Source: Microvirga flavescens
GTDB lineage: Bacteria; Pseudomonadota; Alphaproteobacteria; Rhizobiales; Beijerinckiaceae
Direction of reading: 5' to 3'
Assembly: GCF_003290125.1 (NCBI RefSeq)
Contig: NZ_QMKH01000001.1
Span: 186,001 to 250,000 of the forward strand
Length of the DNA stretch: 64,000 nt
Shown: positions 37,344 through 46,667 of the stretch, piece after piece
How the letters are laid out: each line of letters starts with the position of its first letter
How positions within the stretch are numbered: position 1 is the first letter of the stretch
The notes under the pieces: generated by a model
The model's input: only the letters and a program-made list of their open reading frames with translations
Database searches by the model: none
What the model was told of the DNA's origin: nothing
Translations under genes and position numbers: made by a program

Positions 37344-37664
37344 TCAGGCCTTCAGCATCTCGGCATAAGGGCGGGATGAGGGCCGCGACACGCGCCAGGG
37401 ACGCTCCGTGGAGCCTTGAAAGGCTTCCGACGCCCGCAGGCGGCGCGCAGAGCCGTCGTCCAGCACTTCATCGATCGTCACGAAGCCGAAAATGTTCAGC
37501 CGGGTCGCCATGGCCTTGGTCGCCCGGTCCTCCGCCGCGATGGGCAGGGAGCCGGCCATGTAGACCGCATCCATGAAGCTTTTCTGATCGCGCCGTGGAG
37601 AAGCCGACGAGCGCGCGCCCGGAAAGCGGATGACGTTCGTCTGCTGGAGAGATGTCGTTTCCAT
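37344..37664 (-). CDS. Small hypothetical protein
   Basis: 106 residues. A polar start (TSLQQTNVIRFPGARSSASPR) leads to a central helix with MDAVYMAGSLPIAAEDRATKAMATRL. A segment NIFGFVTIDEVLDDGSARRLRA follows, then a Ser/Pro-rich tail. No signal peptide or membrane helix. The IRFPGA start is common in small regulatory or unknown proteins of this order. No function assigned. Confidence 0.65.
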   Translation of the reverse strand: METTSLQQTNVIRFPGARSSASPRRDQKSFMDAVYMAGSLPIAAEDRATKAMATRLNIFGFVTIDEVLDDGSARRLRASEAFQGSTERPWRVSRPSSRPYAEMLKA

Positions 37665-37796
37665 CTAAGCAACCCTTGGTCCCGAATCGAGACCAAGGAT
37701 CGCCAGAAGACCTTAAGAAGCGCCTAATCCGCGAAACGGAAGGTTGAGGCGCCTCCCATTCTGTTTCTTCGCCTGCACACCTCCAAGCAAAGAGCG

Positions 37797-38210
37797 TTAG
37801 TCTTGAACCGTATCGACCCTGTGCAGGGACACATAGGCGGTGCCGGTCGCGGTCACGCCGAGGGCCTGCGCGGGCCCCCTCGCGAGATCGATGATCCGGC
37901 CCCGTATGAAGGGCCCGCGGTCGTTCACTCTCACGACGACGGATTGCCCGGTTTTTTCGTTCACCACCCGGACTCGCGTTCCGAAGGGCAAGGTACGATG
38001 TGCTGCCGTCATGGCGTTCGCGTTGAAGGATTCACCGCTGGCCGTGCGACGTCCGTGGAAGCCCGGGCCGTACCAGGACGCACCGCCCCGTTGTATTTCC
38101 GGACCGACCGGCTTTCTGATCGATCCCGTTACTTCAGCTGTCGTAGCGTTACAAGCAGCAACACTAAGGAACGCGACAAGAATAGGCGCGCGAACGAGGA
38201 TGTTCTTCAC
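37797..38210 (-). CDS. rlpA: RlpA-family septal/peptidoglycan-binding lipoprotein
   Basis: 137 residues. The lipobox is in LSVAAC (Cys near residue 20), so it is likely outer-membrane anchored. The double-psi beta-barrel RlpA domain is complete: GGASWYGPGFHGRRTASGESFN, MTAAHRTLPFGTRVRVVNEKTG and the catalytic Asp in VRVNDRGPFIRGRIIDLA. There is no SPOR domain, unlike E. coli RlpA. Lytic transglycosylase activity on denuded glycan is known for some members. The gene is monocistronic. Confidence 0.88.
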   Translation of the reverse strand: MKNILVRAPILVAFLSVAACNATTAEVTGSIRKPVGPEIQRGGASWYGPGFHGRRTASGESFNANAMTAAHRTLPFGTRVRVVNEKTGQSVVVRVNDRGPFIRGRIIDLARGPAQALGVTATGTAYVSLHRVDTVQD

Positions 38211-38551
38211 AATTCATCTCCCCTATTACGTTGGCTTGGCCGGGGAAAATGTGGCGCAAAGAGGCGAGAATAAGACCCGCTAAGCTACTTTCTGCGTTGG
38301 AACGGTTCTTGCTTTATATGGCTAAGCTTGAGCAAAAGCCTAGTTTCTACCTGTGAAGGTTCGCAAGGGTACAATATTATATAGCTTTTACCTGTAACAT
38401 ACCGTAACGAAATGTTACTCGCACGGGTTGCGGAAACCGGAACAAAGCAACCCATACGCGGCTCCATGACGGGCCAGCGACATGCGAAAAGGAGCGCAAG
38501 GGGGACCCTGCGCTCCTTTGTAAAAGCGTTGCGATGCGGCTTTTAGGACTG
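38211..38551. other. Intergenic region between rlpA and the MATE gene
   Basis: 341 nt with no convincing gene. The part from about 38320 to 38420 is AT-rich (ACAATATTATATAGC, TAACATACCGTAACG) and should hold the rlpA promoter on the minus strand. The right end contains the terminator of the MATE gene. Confidence 0.5.
38487..38520 (-). terminator. Terminator of the MATE gene
   Basis: Stem AAAGGAGCGCA (38488-38498) with TGCGCTCCTTT (38509-38519). Read on the minus strand it is followed by TTTT, 32 nt beyond the MATE stop codon. Confidence 0.85.
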
Positions 38552-39946
38552 TCAGCCCGGCGCGATCGTTAGGCCAAGCTTGTCGCGGCGCAGCCAGCGC
38601 CACAGCATGAGGGCGGCCACCACCGCCAGCCCCGCTGCGAGTCCGATCCAAATTCCGGCCCCCTTAAAACCAAGGCCGAACGCCAGAGCGACACCCAGCG
38701 GCAACCCGACGCCCCAATAGCCGAACCCGGCGTAGAACATCGGTACCTTGGTGTCCTGCAGCCCGCGCAGCATGCCCCCACCCACGGCCTGAGCGCCGTC
38801 CGCCAATTGGAAAAGCGCAGCGAAGACCAGGAAGGAGACAGCGAACTCCACCACAGGCGTGTTCTTCGGGTCGCTGAGATCGAGAAACGCGCCGATGAGC
38901 AGGTGCGGCACGAACAGCATCAGCGAGGCCGTGAAGACCATGAAGCCGACGCCGAGAGCAAAGGCGGTCCACCCCGCACGGGTAATGCCTGCCTCATCCT
39001 GCGCACCAAAGGCACGCCCGACGCGCACGGTCACAGCCTGCCCGAAACCGAAAGGCACCATGAAGCAGAACGAGGCGATCTGCAGGGCGATGGCGTGGGC
39101 GGCGAGTTCATTCGCTCCAATGCGGCCCATCAGCAGCGCCGCTGCGTTGAAGATCGTCACCTCGAACGCCACCGTCAGGCCGATGGGAACGCCGATGCGC
39201 CATAGCGTGCGATAACGCGGCCAATCGGCGCGCCAGAAGCGCCCGAAGAGGTGATAGCGCCGGAGCTTGCGATCGAACGAGATCACCAGCGCGAGCGCGA
39301 CGAACATGAAGGTGCTGGAAAACACCGTGCCGAGCCCCGCGCCGATAAGACCGAAGTTCGGCAGGCCGAACTTGCCGAACATCAGGCAATAAGCCGCGCC
39401 GAGATTGAGCGGCACTGCAATGATGCCGATCACCAGCGCCCAGCCCGGTCGCTCCAGCGCGGCGAGGAAGGAGCGCAAGACCAGATAGAACAGGAAAGGC
39501 AGAAGGCTCCATTGCAGCGCGCGGACATAATCGCCCGCCGTTTTCGCGAGAACGGCCTCCTGTCCCATGGCGAGCAAGATGCGCTCCGCATTCCACGCCA
39601 CACACCAGATCGGAATGGCCACCGTCACCGCGCACCACAGGCCCTGGCGCACCGTGCGGCGCACATCGCGCACGGAATGGCGCTTGCGCCCAAGCTCCTC
39701 CGCGATGAGCGGGGATGTCGCGCTCATCAGGCCGATGCCGAAGATCAGCACGGCGAAGTACAGATTGGTCCCCAGCGCGCCTGCTGCCAGCGCATCCGAT
39801 CCGAGCCATCCCATCAGGATGACGTCGGACGTCATGAGGGCATTTTGCGCAACGTTCGTCAGAACCAGAGGCCAACTCAAGGAAAGGGTGGCTTTAAGTT
39901 CCGACAACCAAGCTTGGCGTTTATCGTTATTGTCTATCGTGGTCAT
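38552..39946 (-). CDS. MATE-family multidrug efflux transporter
   Basis: 464 residues with about twelve TM helices in two halves, resembling NorM. Landmarks: SLSWPLVLTNVAQNALMTSDVILMGWLG, FGIGLMSATSPLIAEELGRKR, and PFGFGQAVTVRVGRAFGAQDE in the second half. The exporter uses a Na+ or H+ gradient; substrates cannot be predicted. It follows the hybrid kinase gene by 71 nt on the same strand, so the two may share a transcript. Confidence 0.92.
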   Translation of the reverse strand: MTTIDNNDKRQAWLSELKATLSLSWPLVLTNVAQNALMTSDVILMGWLGSDALAAGALGTNLYFAVLIFGIGLMSATSPLIAEELGRKRHSVRDVRRTVRQGLWCAVTVAIPIWCVAWNAERILLAMGQEAVLAKTAGDYVRALQWSLLPFLFYLVLRSFLAALERPGWALVIGIIAVPLNLGAAYCLMFGKFGLPNFGLIGAGLGTVFSSTFMFVALALVISFDRKLRRYHLFGRFWRADWPRYRTLWRIGVPIGLTVAFEVTIFNAAALLMGRIGANELAAHAIALQIASFCFMVPFGFGQAVTVRVGRAFGAQDEAGITRAGWTAFALGVGFMVFTASLMLFVPHLLIGAFLDLSDPKNTPVVEFAVSFLVFAALFQLADGAQAVGGGMLRGLQDTKVPMFYAGFGYWGVGLPLGVALAFGLGFKGAGIWIGLAAGLAVVAALMLWRWLRRDKLGLTIAPG

Positions 39947-40017
39947 GGTTTCGCGCTTCTAGCGCGAAACGTGGGAATAAAGCCACCCTCTTTGTCGGAA
40001 ATGACAGCCGGCGGGTG

Positions 40018-41529
40018 TCAGGCCTGGAACAACGGCACGATCTTGCCGTCGTTCGGGCGCGGAAGATGGCGCTGGATCGCGGCGTCGAGATCGCCACTGA
40101 CAATCGGCTTGTGCAGCAGCGTGAATTCGCTCCACTCTTCGGGAACGACCGTGTTGCCGGTCAACAGCACCACAGGCAGGTCCGGATGAGCCTGCCTGAT
40201 TTCCCGCGCGAACGTCACGCCATCCATCGGGCCCGGCATGGTCACATCCGCGATGATGAGGTCCGGCTTGTTCCGGTTGAGCTTGGCCACGGCCTCATCG
40301 ACGCCGGTGGCGATACGCACGGCATACCCGGATTCCTCGAGCATGCTCTGCAGCGCGAGCGCAACTTCCAGCTCGTCGTCGACGACGAGAATGTCCGCCG
40401 AAATCTTTCCATCGTCAGCAATCGCTTCGTCCGACCCGTCATGTGCGCCGATGCGCGCAGGCAGCTCTGCGCGAGGCAGGTACAGGAAGGCGGAGATCGA
40501 ACCTTCGACGAGTTGCCCGATCTCGACCGCGCCGCCGCTTTCGCGCACGAAGGCAAGCACCTGATCGAGCCCCGGATCGCCCGACGCATCATGCGCTTCG
40601 AACGACATCAACAGAGGATCGACGATGCCCCCCGCATCTTCCACCGGCAGGCTCGGCTGCGTGCCGTGGATCGTGACCTGCACGCAGTCGCCGAACAGGT
40701 CGGCATTGGCCAGAGCGCCCCTTTCGAGAGACCTGTTCGCGGCCTCGATGGTAACTGTCGCGCCATTGGGCATCGCATCGCGGATATAAACGCCGAGATG
40801 CACGATGGTCGCCTCCAGCTCCTGCGGATCGACCCGCACCGGCCAGAGCTTGTCGACCATCGAACACCGCACATCGACGCCGCTGCTACGGAACGAGCGT
40901 CCGAGCAGCATAGCGACGGAGCCGATCTGCTTCGCCACATCCACGTACTGCACTTCCGGGTCGTTGCGCCGCGTGAAGGTCAGAACCTTAGAGATCAATG
41001 CGGCGGCCTGATCGGAAGCGACGAGAGCGGAGAGCAGTTTTCTCTGCAGCGTCGGCTGATCCTTGATCTGCTTGGCGACAGCATCCACGTTCGCGCTGAT
41101 GATCATCAGCTTGTTGTTCAGATCGTGCGCGACGCCGCCGCGCAGACGATTGACCGCATCGAGCTTCTGCACGACGCGCATGCGCTCGATTTTCTCATCG
41201 GTGTCCCGATTTTGCTTCGCCGGCCCGGTGAGCGAGGAACGCCAACCCGCAACGCCGATGTGAGACACGGCGTGAGCGCGCTCCGGCCAGGGAGACTCGA
41301 CGGGCGGCTGGGGCTTCTCCTCCCCCGAGGCGGCAACGGAGTCACCGGCCTGCCCTCTGGCGGACACCTGCGCCACAATCGCGGCGAGAAGGAACACGGC
41401 AGCGCTCGCCGCCGCCAGGAAATACTCGCCCTTCACGAAAGCGAAACCGGCGACCACAAGCCCCCCAAGGATCAGCACGCAGCTGGAGGCCGCGAAAGAG
41501 GTCTTGAGAGAATGAGGCTGTCGGCTCAT
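40018..41529 (-). CDS. Hybrid histidine kinase with degenerate ATP-binding site
   Basis: 503 residues. Two N-terminal TM helices (~10-30 and 37-56) with almost no periplasmic loop. The HisKA helix pair carries His135 in GGVAHDLNN. The ATPase domain is eroded: the N-box reads VHLGVYIRDAM, with His244 and Tyr248 where NLxxNARDAM has Asn, and the G2 box reads SGDPGLDQV in place of GTGLGLS. The C-terminal receiver domain is intact, with Asp384/Asp385, phospho-acceptor Asp428 (IIADVTMPG) and Lys474. Such a protein may receive or dephosphorylate rather than autophosphorylate (inference). No response regulator gene is adjacent. Confidence 0.88.
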   Translation of the reverse strand: MSRQPHSLKTSFAASSCVLILGGLVVAGFAFVKGEYFLAAASAAVFLLAAIVAQVSARGQAGDSVAASGEEKPQPPVESPWPERAHAVSHIGVAGWRSSLTGPAKQNRDTDEKIERMRVVQKLDAVNRLRGGVAHDLNNKLMIISANVDAVAKQIKDQPTLQRKLLSALVASDQAAALISKVLTFTRRNDPEVQYVDVAKQIGSVAMLLGRSFRSSGVDVRCSMVDKLWPVRVDPQELEATIVHLGVYIRDAMPNGATVTIEAANRSLERGALANADLFGDCVQVTIHGTQPSLPVEDAGGIVDPLLMSFEAHDASGDPGLDQVLAFVRESGGAVEIGQLVEGSISAFLYLPRAELPARIGAHDGSDEAIADDGKISADILVVDDELEVALALQSMLEESGYAVRIATGVDEAVAKLNRNKPDLIIADVTMPGPMDGVTFAREIRQAHPDLPVVLLTGNTVVPEEWSEFTLLHKPIVSGDLDAAIQRHLPRPNDGKIVPLFQA

Positions 41530-41664
41530 CAGTTACCGTTCGAGCAAAGGCATTGACGTGGCAGGCCCCGGACGCCAAGAGCTATCCGGCACCAAGGAGC
41601 CCCTTGGTCTGGCATCGCGCAGGACGTCATGGCCCCGGCGCTAACCTTTCCGTAGGAGTTCGTT

Positions 41665-43887
41665 TTGCGAATTTGCCCTGCATTGAACCTGACGAGCCTC
41701 TTTCGGACCCTGGGCCTTCTCGTGGTCGTGTCTTCAGCCCCGGCCGCGCGCGCGCAAGATAATTTAGAGCATCGCATTGATGACCTTTTATCGCGCATGA
41801 CGCTCGAAGAGAAGGTGGGACAGCTCAATCTTATCTCCCACGGACCTCCGCTTAATTGGGATAATATTGCAAAAGGCGGCATCGGCGCATTTCTCAACTT
41901 CAACAGTGCTGAGGAAATCGCACGGGCGCAAAGGCTCGCGCGGGAATCGCGCCTGAAGATCCCGGCCATCTTCGGCCTCGACATCCTGCATGGCTTCAGG
42001 ACCCAATTTCCCGTTCCGCTTGGAGAAGCGGCTTCTTTCAATCCTGAGTTGTCAAGGCTTGCGTCTGTCTGGGCCGCGCGGGAGGCCTCTCATGTCGGCT
42101 TGCAATGGACCTTCGCGCCGATGGCGGATCTTTCGCGGGATAGCCGCTGGGGCCGCATCGTCGAAGGCTTCGGGGAAGACCCATATCTCGGCGCGGTCCT
42201 GACAGCCGCTCGCGTCAAAGGCTTTCATGAGGGCGGGCTCGCCACGACGGTCAAGCATTTCGCGGGCTATGGCGCGCCGCAGGGTGGGCGCGACTATGAC
42301 ACCACCTTCATCCCGCGCGCCGAGATGTACGACATCTATCTGCCGTCCTTCCGCGCCGCCGTGGAGGCGGGAACGGAAAGCGTGATGGCGGCCTTCAACG
42401 CTCTCAACGGCTCGCCCGCCACGGCGAGTGGCTGGCTTCAGACCGACGTGTTGCGCCGGCAATGGGGCTTTCGCGGTTTCGTGACCTCGGATTGGAGCGG
42501 CATCGCCGAACTCGTTGGCCATGGCATCGCGGCGGATGGCGCGGAGGCCGCGCGCAAGGCCATTCTCGCGGGCGTCGATATGGACATGATGGGCGAACTC
42601 TACGTCTCGCACCTACCCACGGAAGTGCGCGCGGGCCGCGTGCCGGAGGCGGTGGTGAACGAGGCGGTGCGGCGCGTGCTGCGCACGAAGATGCGGCTCG
42701 GCCTGTTCGACCGCCCGGACGCTGACCCGAGCCACACGGACGCCGCCTTCCCCTCTCTGGAATCGCGCAAGGCCGCCCGCGACGTCGCGGCGGAAACGCT
42801 CGTTCTCCTCAAGAACCGCAATGAGACATTGCCGGTCGGCGCCGGCATCCGCTCCATCGCCGTCGTCGGCCCCCTCGCCAATGCGCCGCGCGATCAGCTC
42901 GGCCCTCACGCCGCCCGAGGCCACGCGCAGGACAGTGTCAGCCTTCTCGACGGCATCCGCACCCGCGCCGCCAAAGCGGGCGTGGAGGTTCGCCACGCTC
43001 CCACCTGCGATCTCTTCTGCCGGACCATTGACCACCTTCCCGAGGCGCTCGAGGCGGCCCGCGCGTCCGATCTCGTCATCGCGGTCTTCGGCGAGCCGCA
43101 GGACCTCTCTGGCGAAGCCGCCTCCCGCACGCGCATGGCCCTCACCGGCAAGCAGGAGGACGCGCTGAAGGCTCTCATCGCCACAGGCAAGCCCGTTGTG
43201 CTGGTGCTGGTCGCGGGCCGCCCGCTTGAACTCAACTCGCTGGCTGAAAATCTCTCCGCGATCCTCATGGCCTGGTATCCGGGCACGGAAGGCGGCACGG
43301 CGGTGGCCGACGCGCTTTTCGGCGACGTAAACCCGAGCGGAAAGCTCCCCCTGAGCTGGCCGCGCGCGGGCGGGCAATTGCCGCTCTACTACAACCGGTT
43401 GCCAACGGGCCGCCCACCTCTGCCCAACAACCGCTTCACGCTCAGCTATCTCGACGAGGAGATCACGCCGCTCTTCCCGTTCGGCTGGGGCCTCGGCTAC
43501 AGCAACTTCACCTATTCCAATGCGCACATCGCCAACGCGCGCCTGACCGCCGATGAAACGCTGGAAGTCAGCGTGACCGTGACGAACACCGGCCACCGCG
43601 CCGGCAAGGAAGTGGTGCAGCTTTACATGCGCGACCCCGTGGCGAGCCGCAGCCGTCCTTTGCGAGAATTGAAGTCTTTCGAGAAAGTCTCGCTCGAAGC
43701 CGGCGAAAGCCGACGCGTCACGCTGCATGTCCCCGTCGACCGCCTCGGCTTCCATCTCGATGACGGAACCTACCTCATCGAACGCGGCGCCATTCAAGTC
43801 TTCGTGGGCGGTAGCTCGCTCGCGGAAAAAATCGGCGAGATCGACATCACGAACGAGACTCGCCGCGCCCCGTTGCTCGGCGAGTAA
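41665..43887 (+). CDS. bglX: Periplasmic beta-glucosidase, GH3 family
   Basis: 740 residues. The signal peptide is cleaved after ARA near residue 30. The GH3 N-terminal TIM barrel has GLDILHGFRTQFPVPLGEAASF, TVKHFAGYG and the nucleophile Asp in VTSDWSGI. The C-terminal GH3 domain (ETLVLLKNRNETLPVG, AWYPGTEGGTAVADALFGDVNPSGKLPLS) and a fibronectin-III-like domain (VSVTVTNTGHRAGKEVVQLY) complete it. It releases terminal beta-linked glucose from oligosaccharides. It could work on cyclic-glucan products or plant material; the window does not decide. It is divergent from the hybrid kinase gene. Confidence 0.93.
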   Translation: MRICPALNLTSLFRTLGLLVVVSSAPAARAQDNLEHRIDDLLSRMTLEEKVGQLNLISHGPPLNWDNIAKGGIGAFLNFNSAEEIARAQRLARESRLKIPAIFGLDILHGFRTQFPVPLGEAASFNPELSRLASVWAAREASHVGLQWTFAPMADLSRDSRWGRIVEGFGEDPYLGAVLTAARVKGFHEGGLATTVKHFAGYGAPQGGRDYDTTFIPRAEMYDIYLPSFRAAVEAGTESVMAAFNALNGSPATASGWLQTDVLRRQWGFRGFVTSDWSGIAELVGHGIAADGAEAARKAILAGVDMDMMGELYVSHLPTEVRAGRVPEAVVNEAVRRVLRTKMRLGLFDRPDADPSHTDAAFPSLESRKAARDVAAETLVLLKNRNETLPVGAGIRSIAVVGPLANAPRDQLGPHAARGHAQDSVSLLDGIRTRAAKAGVEVRHAPTCDLFCRTIDHLPEALEAARASDLVIAVFGEPQDLSGEAASRTRMALTGKQEDALKALIATGKPVVLVLVAGRPLELNSLAENLSAILMAWYPGTEGGTAVADALFGDVNPSGKLPLSWPRAGGQLPLYYNRLPTGRPPLPNNRFTLSYLDEEITPLFPFGWGLGYSNFTYSNAHIANARLTADETLEVSVTVTNTGHRAGKEVVQLYMRDPVASRSRPLRELKSFEKVSLEAGESRRVTLHVPVDRLGFHLDDGTYLIERGAIQVFVGGSSLAEKIGEIDITNETRRAPLLGE

Positions 43888-43937
43888 CCAAGGAGGCGAT
43901 ATTTCCCTGAACGGGATCGAAGCCGCCTCTGGTCCAC

Positions 43938-44177
43938 CTCATCGGAAAGGATCACCGAAGGATCCATCGCCAGCGTTCGGGCAATCGCAATCCGCTGTTT
44001 CTGCCCGCCCGACAGCATTCCCGACATCACATCGGCTTTATCTGAAGGACTGACCAGTTGGAGCAGCTCGCGGGCCCGCGCCTCGGCCTGATCGCACGGC
44101 ACGTTCTTGACGCGTATCGCGAGCATGATGTTCTCGATCGACGTCAGGTGCGAAAACAGGTTGAAGAACTGAAAAGA
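43938..44177 (-). pseudogene. Remnant of a polar amino acid ABC transporter ATPase
   Basis: About 80 residues match the middle of GlnQ/HisP-type ATPases: FQFFNLFSHLTSIENIMLA (Q-loop region), EARARELLQLV, signature LSGGQKQRIAIARTLAMDP, then SVILSDE where Walker B (LFDEPTSALDP) should continue. Walker A and everything after Walker B are missing, about two thirds of the gene. The reading frame within the fragment is still open. The residual sequence reads like an old insertion scar between bglX and the RTX pair. Confidence 0.8.
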
Positions 44178-44240
44178 CGAAGCGGATCGGATCTCGCTAA
44201 GCTTTCGCGCATCCGACGCGCGCAAAGATAATAAGCCGAA

Positions 44241-44288
44241 GGTGCGCCGGCGCACCCTGCGCTGATCCGGGCGCAAAAAAAGCTAGTT
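44241..44288 (+). promoter_or_regulatory. Palindromic upstream block of RTX gene 2
   Basis: Begins with a perfect 16-bp palindrome, GGTGCGCCGGCGCACC (44241-44256). It is followed by a segment with TGCGCTGATCCGGGCGC, a run of seven A, then CTAGTT. Nearly the same ~47 bases occur before RTX gene 3 on the other strand. The block ends 66 nt before the GTG start. It is probably an operator plus promoter elements (inference). Confidence 0.6.
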
Positions 44289-44354
44289 GTTCACCAAGAG
44301 CCAACGCAAGGGAAGGTGTGCGAGTCTGCTCCGACAAAACTGGAGACGCTCAGA

Positions 44355-46460
44355 GTGACGAAAATCATATCCTCCGTCCAACCAACTCAAACCGACAGCC
44401 AGGCCCACGCATTGGAGGTCGCAGGAGGCGAAGTCGTTGTTGTCGAACGGCTAGGATCGCTTTCAGCGAACGGGTCTCTTGCAAACGGTATTAAGAGTGC
44501 GGGCAGCCTTTCGGCCGTTATTTTCGGAAGTGTCTCTGGCGGGCAATACGGGCTTTACTCACCAGCAGGTCCTGGCTCGATCCATATCGGCGCAGGCGGT
44601 GTCCTTTTCGGATCCTCTGCAGCCATTAAAATTCTGTCCGGATCGTTCGGTGATCGAACCCATAAAATCACCAACGATGGGAGCATTGAAGGATGGAACA
44701 ATGGCATCGATATCACTGGCGACATTATCTTCAGCAATAGCGGGAGTGTATATGCGCACGTTGGAACGGCCGTAAGACTGGCTTCGACGGAAGAAGACTC
44801 GCTCATTTTCGCTTCAAATGCGGGAATCATATCAGGGGCCATCGATATTTCGGGCGTTTATTCGAAGTTTACAAACACCGGCACGATCAATGGCGAGGTA
44901 CGGCTTGGAGACGGTAGCAATATCTTTGACAGCCGCTCCGGAACGCTTACCAATTTTCGGATATTCCTTGGAAACGGCAAAAACGAAATTTGGACAACTG
45001 ACGCTGACGAACAGTTCATTATCAATCTCGGTGACGACTTCATCAATGCAGCCGGTGGCATCGATACCGCAAGTCTCTACGCAGGGACGAACGATGTTCG
45101 ATTGGATCTGCGGGAAATCGGCCCACAACAGACCGGCATCGGAACAAAAACATTAATCGGCTTTGAAAACGTGTCCGTTTCTACGACGGGCAACAGCGCC
45201 ATTTTTGGTACAGATCAGGCGAATTGGCTCCAGCTCACTAACGCTGTCGGTCAAAATAAAATTGATGCAGGGTTTGGGAGTGACACAATTATTGGTGCAT
45301 CCAGCAGTGATACTTTGATGTTCTCGAGCTCTGTTAGTGCGCGGGCAGATCTGACAAGGCAGGGCCAAGGGCAGGACACCGGCTACGGCATTGATGTATT
45401 TTACCGTATCGACAACTTGGAGGGCGGTTCCGGCGCGGACTGGTTTCGTGGCGATGGCGGGGCCAATCGGCTCACTGGGAACGGTGGCAACGACACCCTC
45501 ATCGGTGGCGAGGGTGATGACACGCTCGACGGGGGTACCGGCGTCAACACGGCCGCGTTTTCAGGATCCCCGAACCAATCGACTGTGACCAACAACGGTG
45601 ATGGCACCTGGACCGTGACCGGTCCCGATGGCGCCGATCTACTGCGTGACATTCGCCTGCTGCAGTTCTCGGATACCACCGTCGCGCTATGGAATGCCGC
45701 CCCCACGGCATTGGGGCTCTCGACGAATGTGGTTCCGGAGGATGCGCTGTCCGACACGATCGTAGCGCGCCTGTCAGCCTTCGATGCCGATGGTGATGCG
45801 CTGACCTACAGCCTCGTCTCCGACGGCCCGTTCCGCCTCGACGGCAACAGCCTCGTTCTCACCGGTTCCCTCGACTACGAGACCCGCTCCAGCCACAACC
45901 TGACCGTGGTGGCCGAAGATGCCTACGGCGGGCAGGTTTCTCGGAGCTTTACGATCGAGGTTGGCAATGTGGTGGAGACGACAGCCTTCACGCTGATTGG
46001 CGCCGCTGGCGCCGACAACTTGCAGGGTGAGGCGGGTAACGACGTCCTCCGGGGGCTGGGCGGCAATGACACGCTTCTTGGTGAGGCCGGCAATGACAAA
46101 CTCTTTGGCGGAGCGGGCCACGATACGCTCACCGGAGGCTCAGGCCAGGACGTGTTCGTGTTCGATACCAAGGCGGACCGGCGCACCAATATCGATCGGA
46201 TCACGGATTTCTCTGTGGCCGATGATACAATCCAGCTGACCAAGAGCGTGTTCACCAAGCTGTCGAAGAAGGGCGTGCTGAAGGCGGGCGAATTCTATGT
46301 CGGCACGAAGGCGCAGGATGACTCGGATCACATCATCTACAACAAGAAAACCGGCGCGCTCTACTACGACGCCGATGGCACTGGTTCATCCGCTCAGATC
46401 CAGATCGCGGTGCTCTCCAAAAATCTCAAGCTCACCTACAAGGATTTCTTTGTCATCTAG
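44355..46460 (+). CDS. RTX protein with beta-helix-like N-half and cadherin-like domain
   Basis: 701 residues from the GTG at 44355 (VTKIISSV), supported by GGAG upstream and by the paralogue, which begins MTVISTSV. No signal peptide. The N-half (~1-240) has short repeats of the form ITNDGSIEG and FTNTGTINGEV, like right-handed beta-helix passenger domains. RTX nonapeptides (GGNDTLIGGEGDDTLDGG) follow near residue 380. A cadherin-like Ig domain comes next (SAFDADGDALTYSLVSDGPFRLDG), then a second RTX block, and a C-terminus ending TYKDFFVI as a type I secretion signal. The DNA of the N-half is visibly more AT-rich than the C-half. Probably an exported surface or matrix protein. Confidence 0.85.
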   Translation: MTKIISSVQPTQTDSQAHALEVAGGEVVVVERLGSLSANGSLANGIKSAGSLSAVIFGSVSGGQYGLYSPAGPGSIHIGAGGVLFGSSAAIKILSGSFGDRTHKITNDGSIEGWNNGIDITGDIIFSNSGSVYAHVGTAVRLASTEEDSLIFASNAGIISGAIDISGVYSKFTNTGTINGEVRLGDGSNIFDSRSGTLTNFRIFLGNGKNEIWTTDADEQFIINLGDDFINAAGGIDTASLYAGTNDVRLDLREIGPQQTGIGTKTLIGFENVSVSTTGNSAIFGTDQANWLQLTNAVGQNKIDAGFGSDTIIGASSSDTLMFSSSVSARADLTRQGQGQDTGYGIDVFYRIDNLEGGSGADWFRGDGGANRLTGNGGNDTLIGGEGDDTLDGGTGVNTAAFSGSPNQSTVTNNGDGTWTVTGPDGADLLRDIRLLQFSDTTVALWNAAPTALGLSTNVVPEDALSDTIVARLSAFDADGDALTYSLVSDGPFRLDGNSLVLTGSLDYETRSSHNLTVVAEDAYGGQVSRSFTIEVGNVVETTAFTLIGAAGADNLQGEAGNDVLRGLGGNDTLLGEAGNDKLFGGAGHDTLTGGSGQDVFVFDTKADRRTNIDRITDFSVADDTIQLTKSVFTKLSKKGVLKAGEFYVGTKAQDDSDHIIYNKKTGALYYDADGTGSSAQIQIAVLSKNLKLTYKDFFVI

Positions 46461-46548
46461 ACGAGGACACCGGCTTCGTTGCCTGGGAAGGAGAGACTTC
46501 GAATCTCTCAAACCTTAAAGGCGGAGAGTTAGTTGAGAACTCATGTTT

Positions 46549-46574
46549 AAGCGCCGAACAATCAGCGCTTTTCC
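46549..46574 (+). terminator. Possible terminator of RTX gene 2
   Basis: Short stem AAGCGC (46549-46554) with GCGCTT (46565-46570) followed by TTCCC. It is weak, and lies in the 207-nt gap between the two convergent RTX genes, where I see nothing else. Confidence 0.4.
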
Positions 46575-46667
46575 CACCTCGTAACCGCCCGGCAACCGCG
46601 CCTCGCGGCCACGCCTAGCAGACGCAGCCTCAGAGGCTCCGGTTCCCCATGAGCCTTGCCAAGTCTG

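Noticed and set aside
38285-38467. A 60-codon minus-strand frame between rlpA and the MATE gene
   Set aside because: No ribosome site, unusual composition, and it overlaps the likely rlpA promoter.
40015-41556. A 513-codon plus-strand frame opposite the hybrid kinase
   Set aside because: Antisense shadow; the minus strand carries HisKA and receiver motifs.
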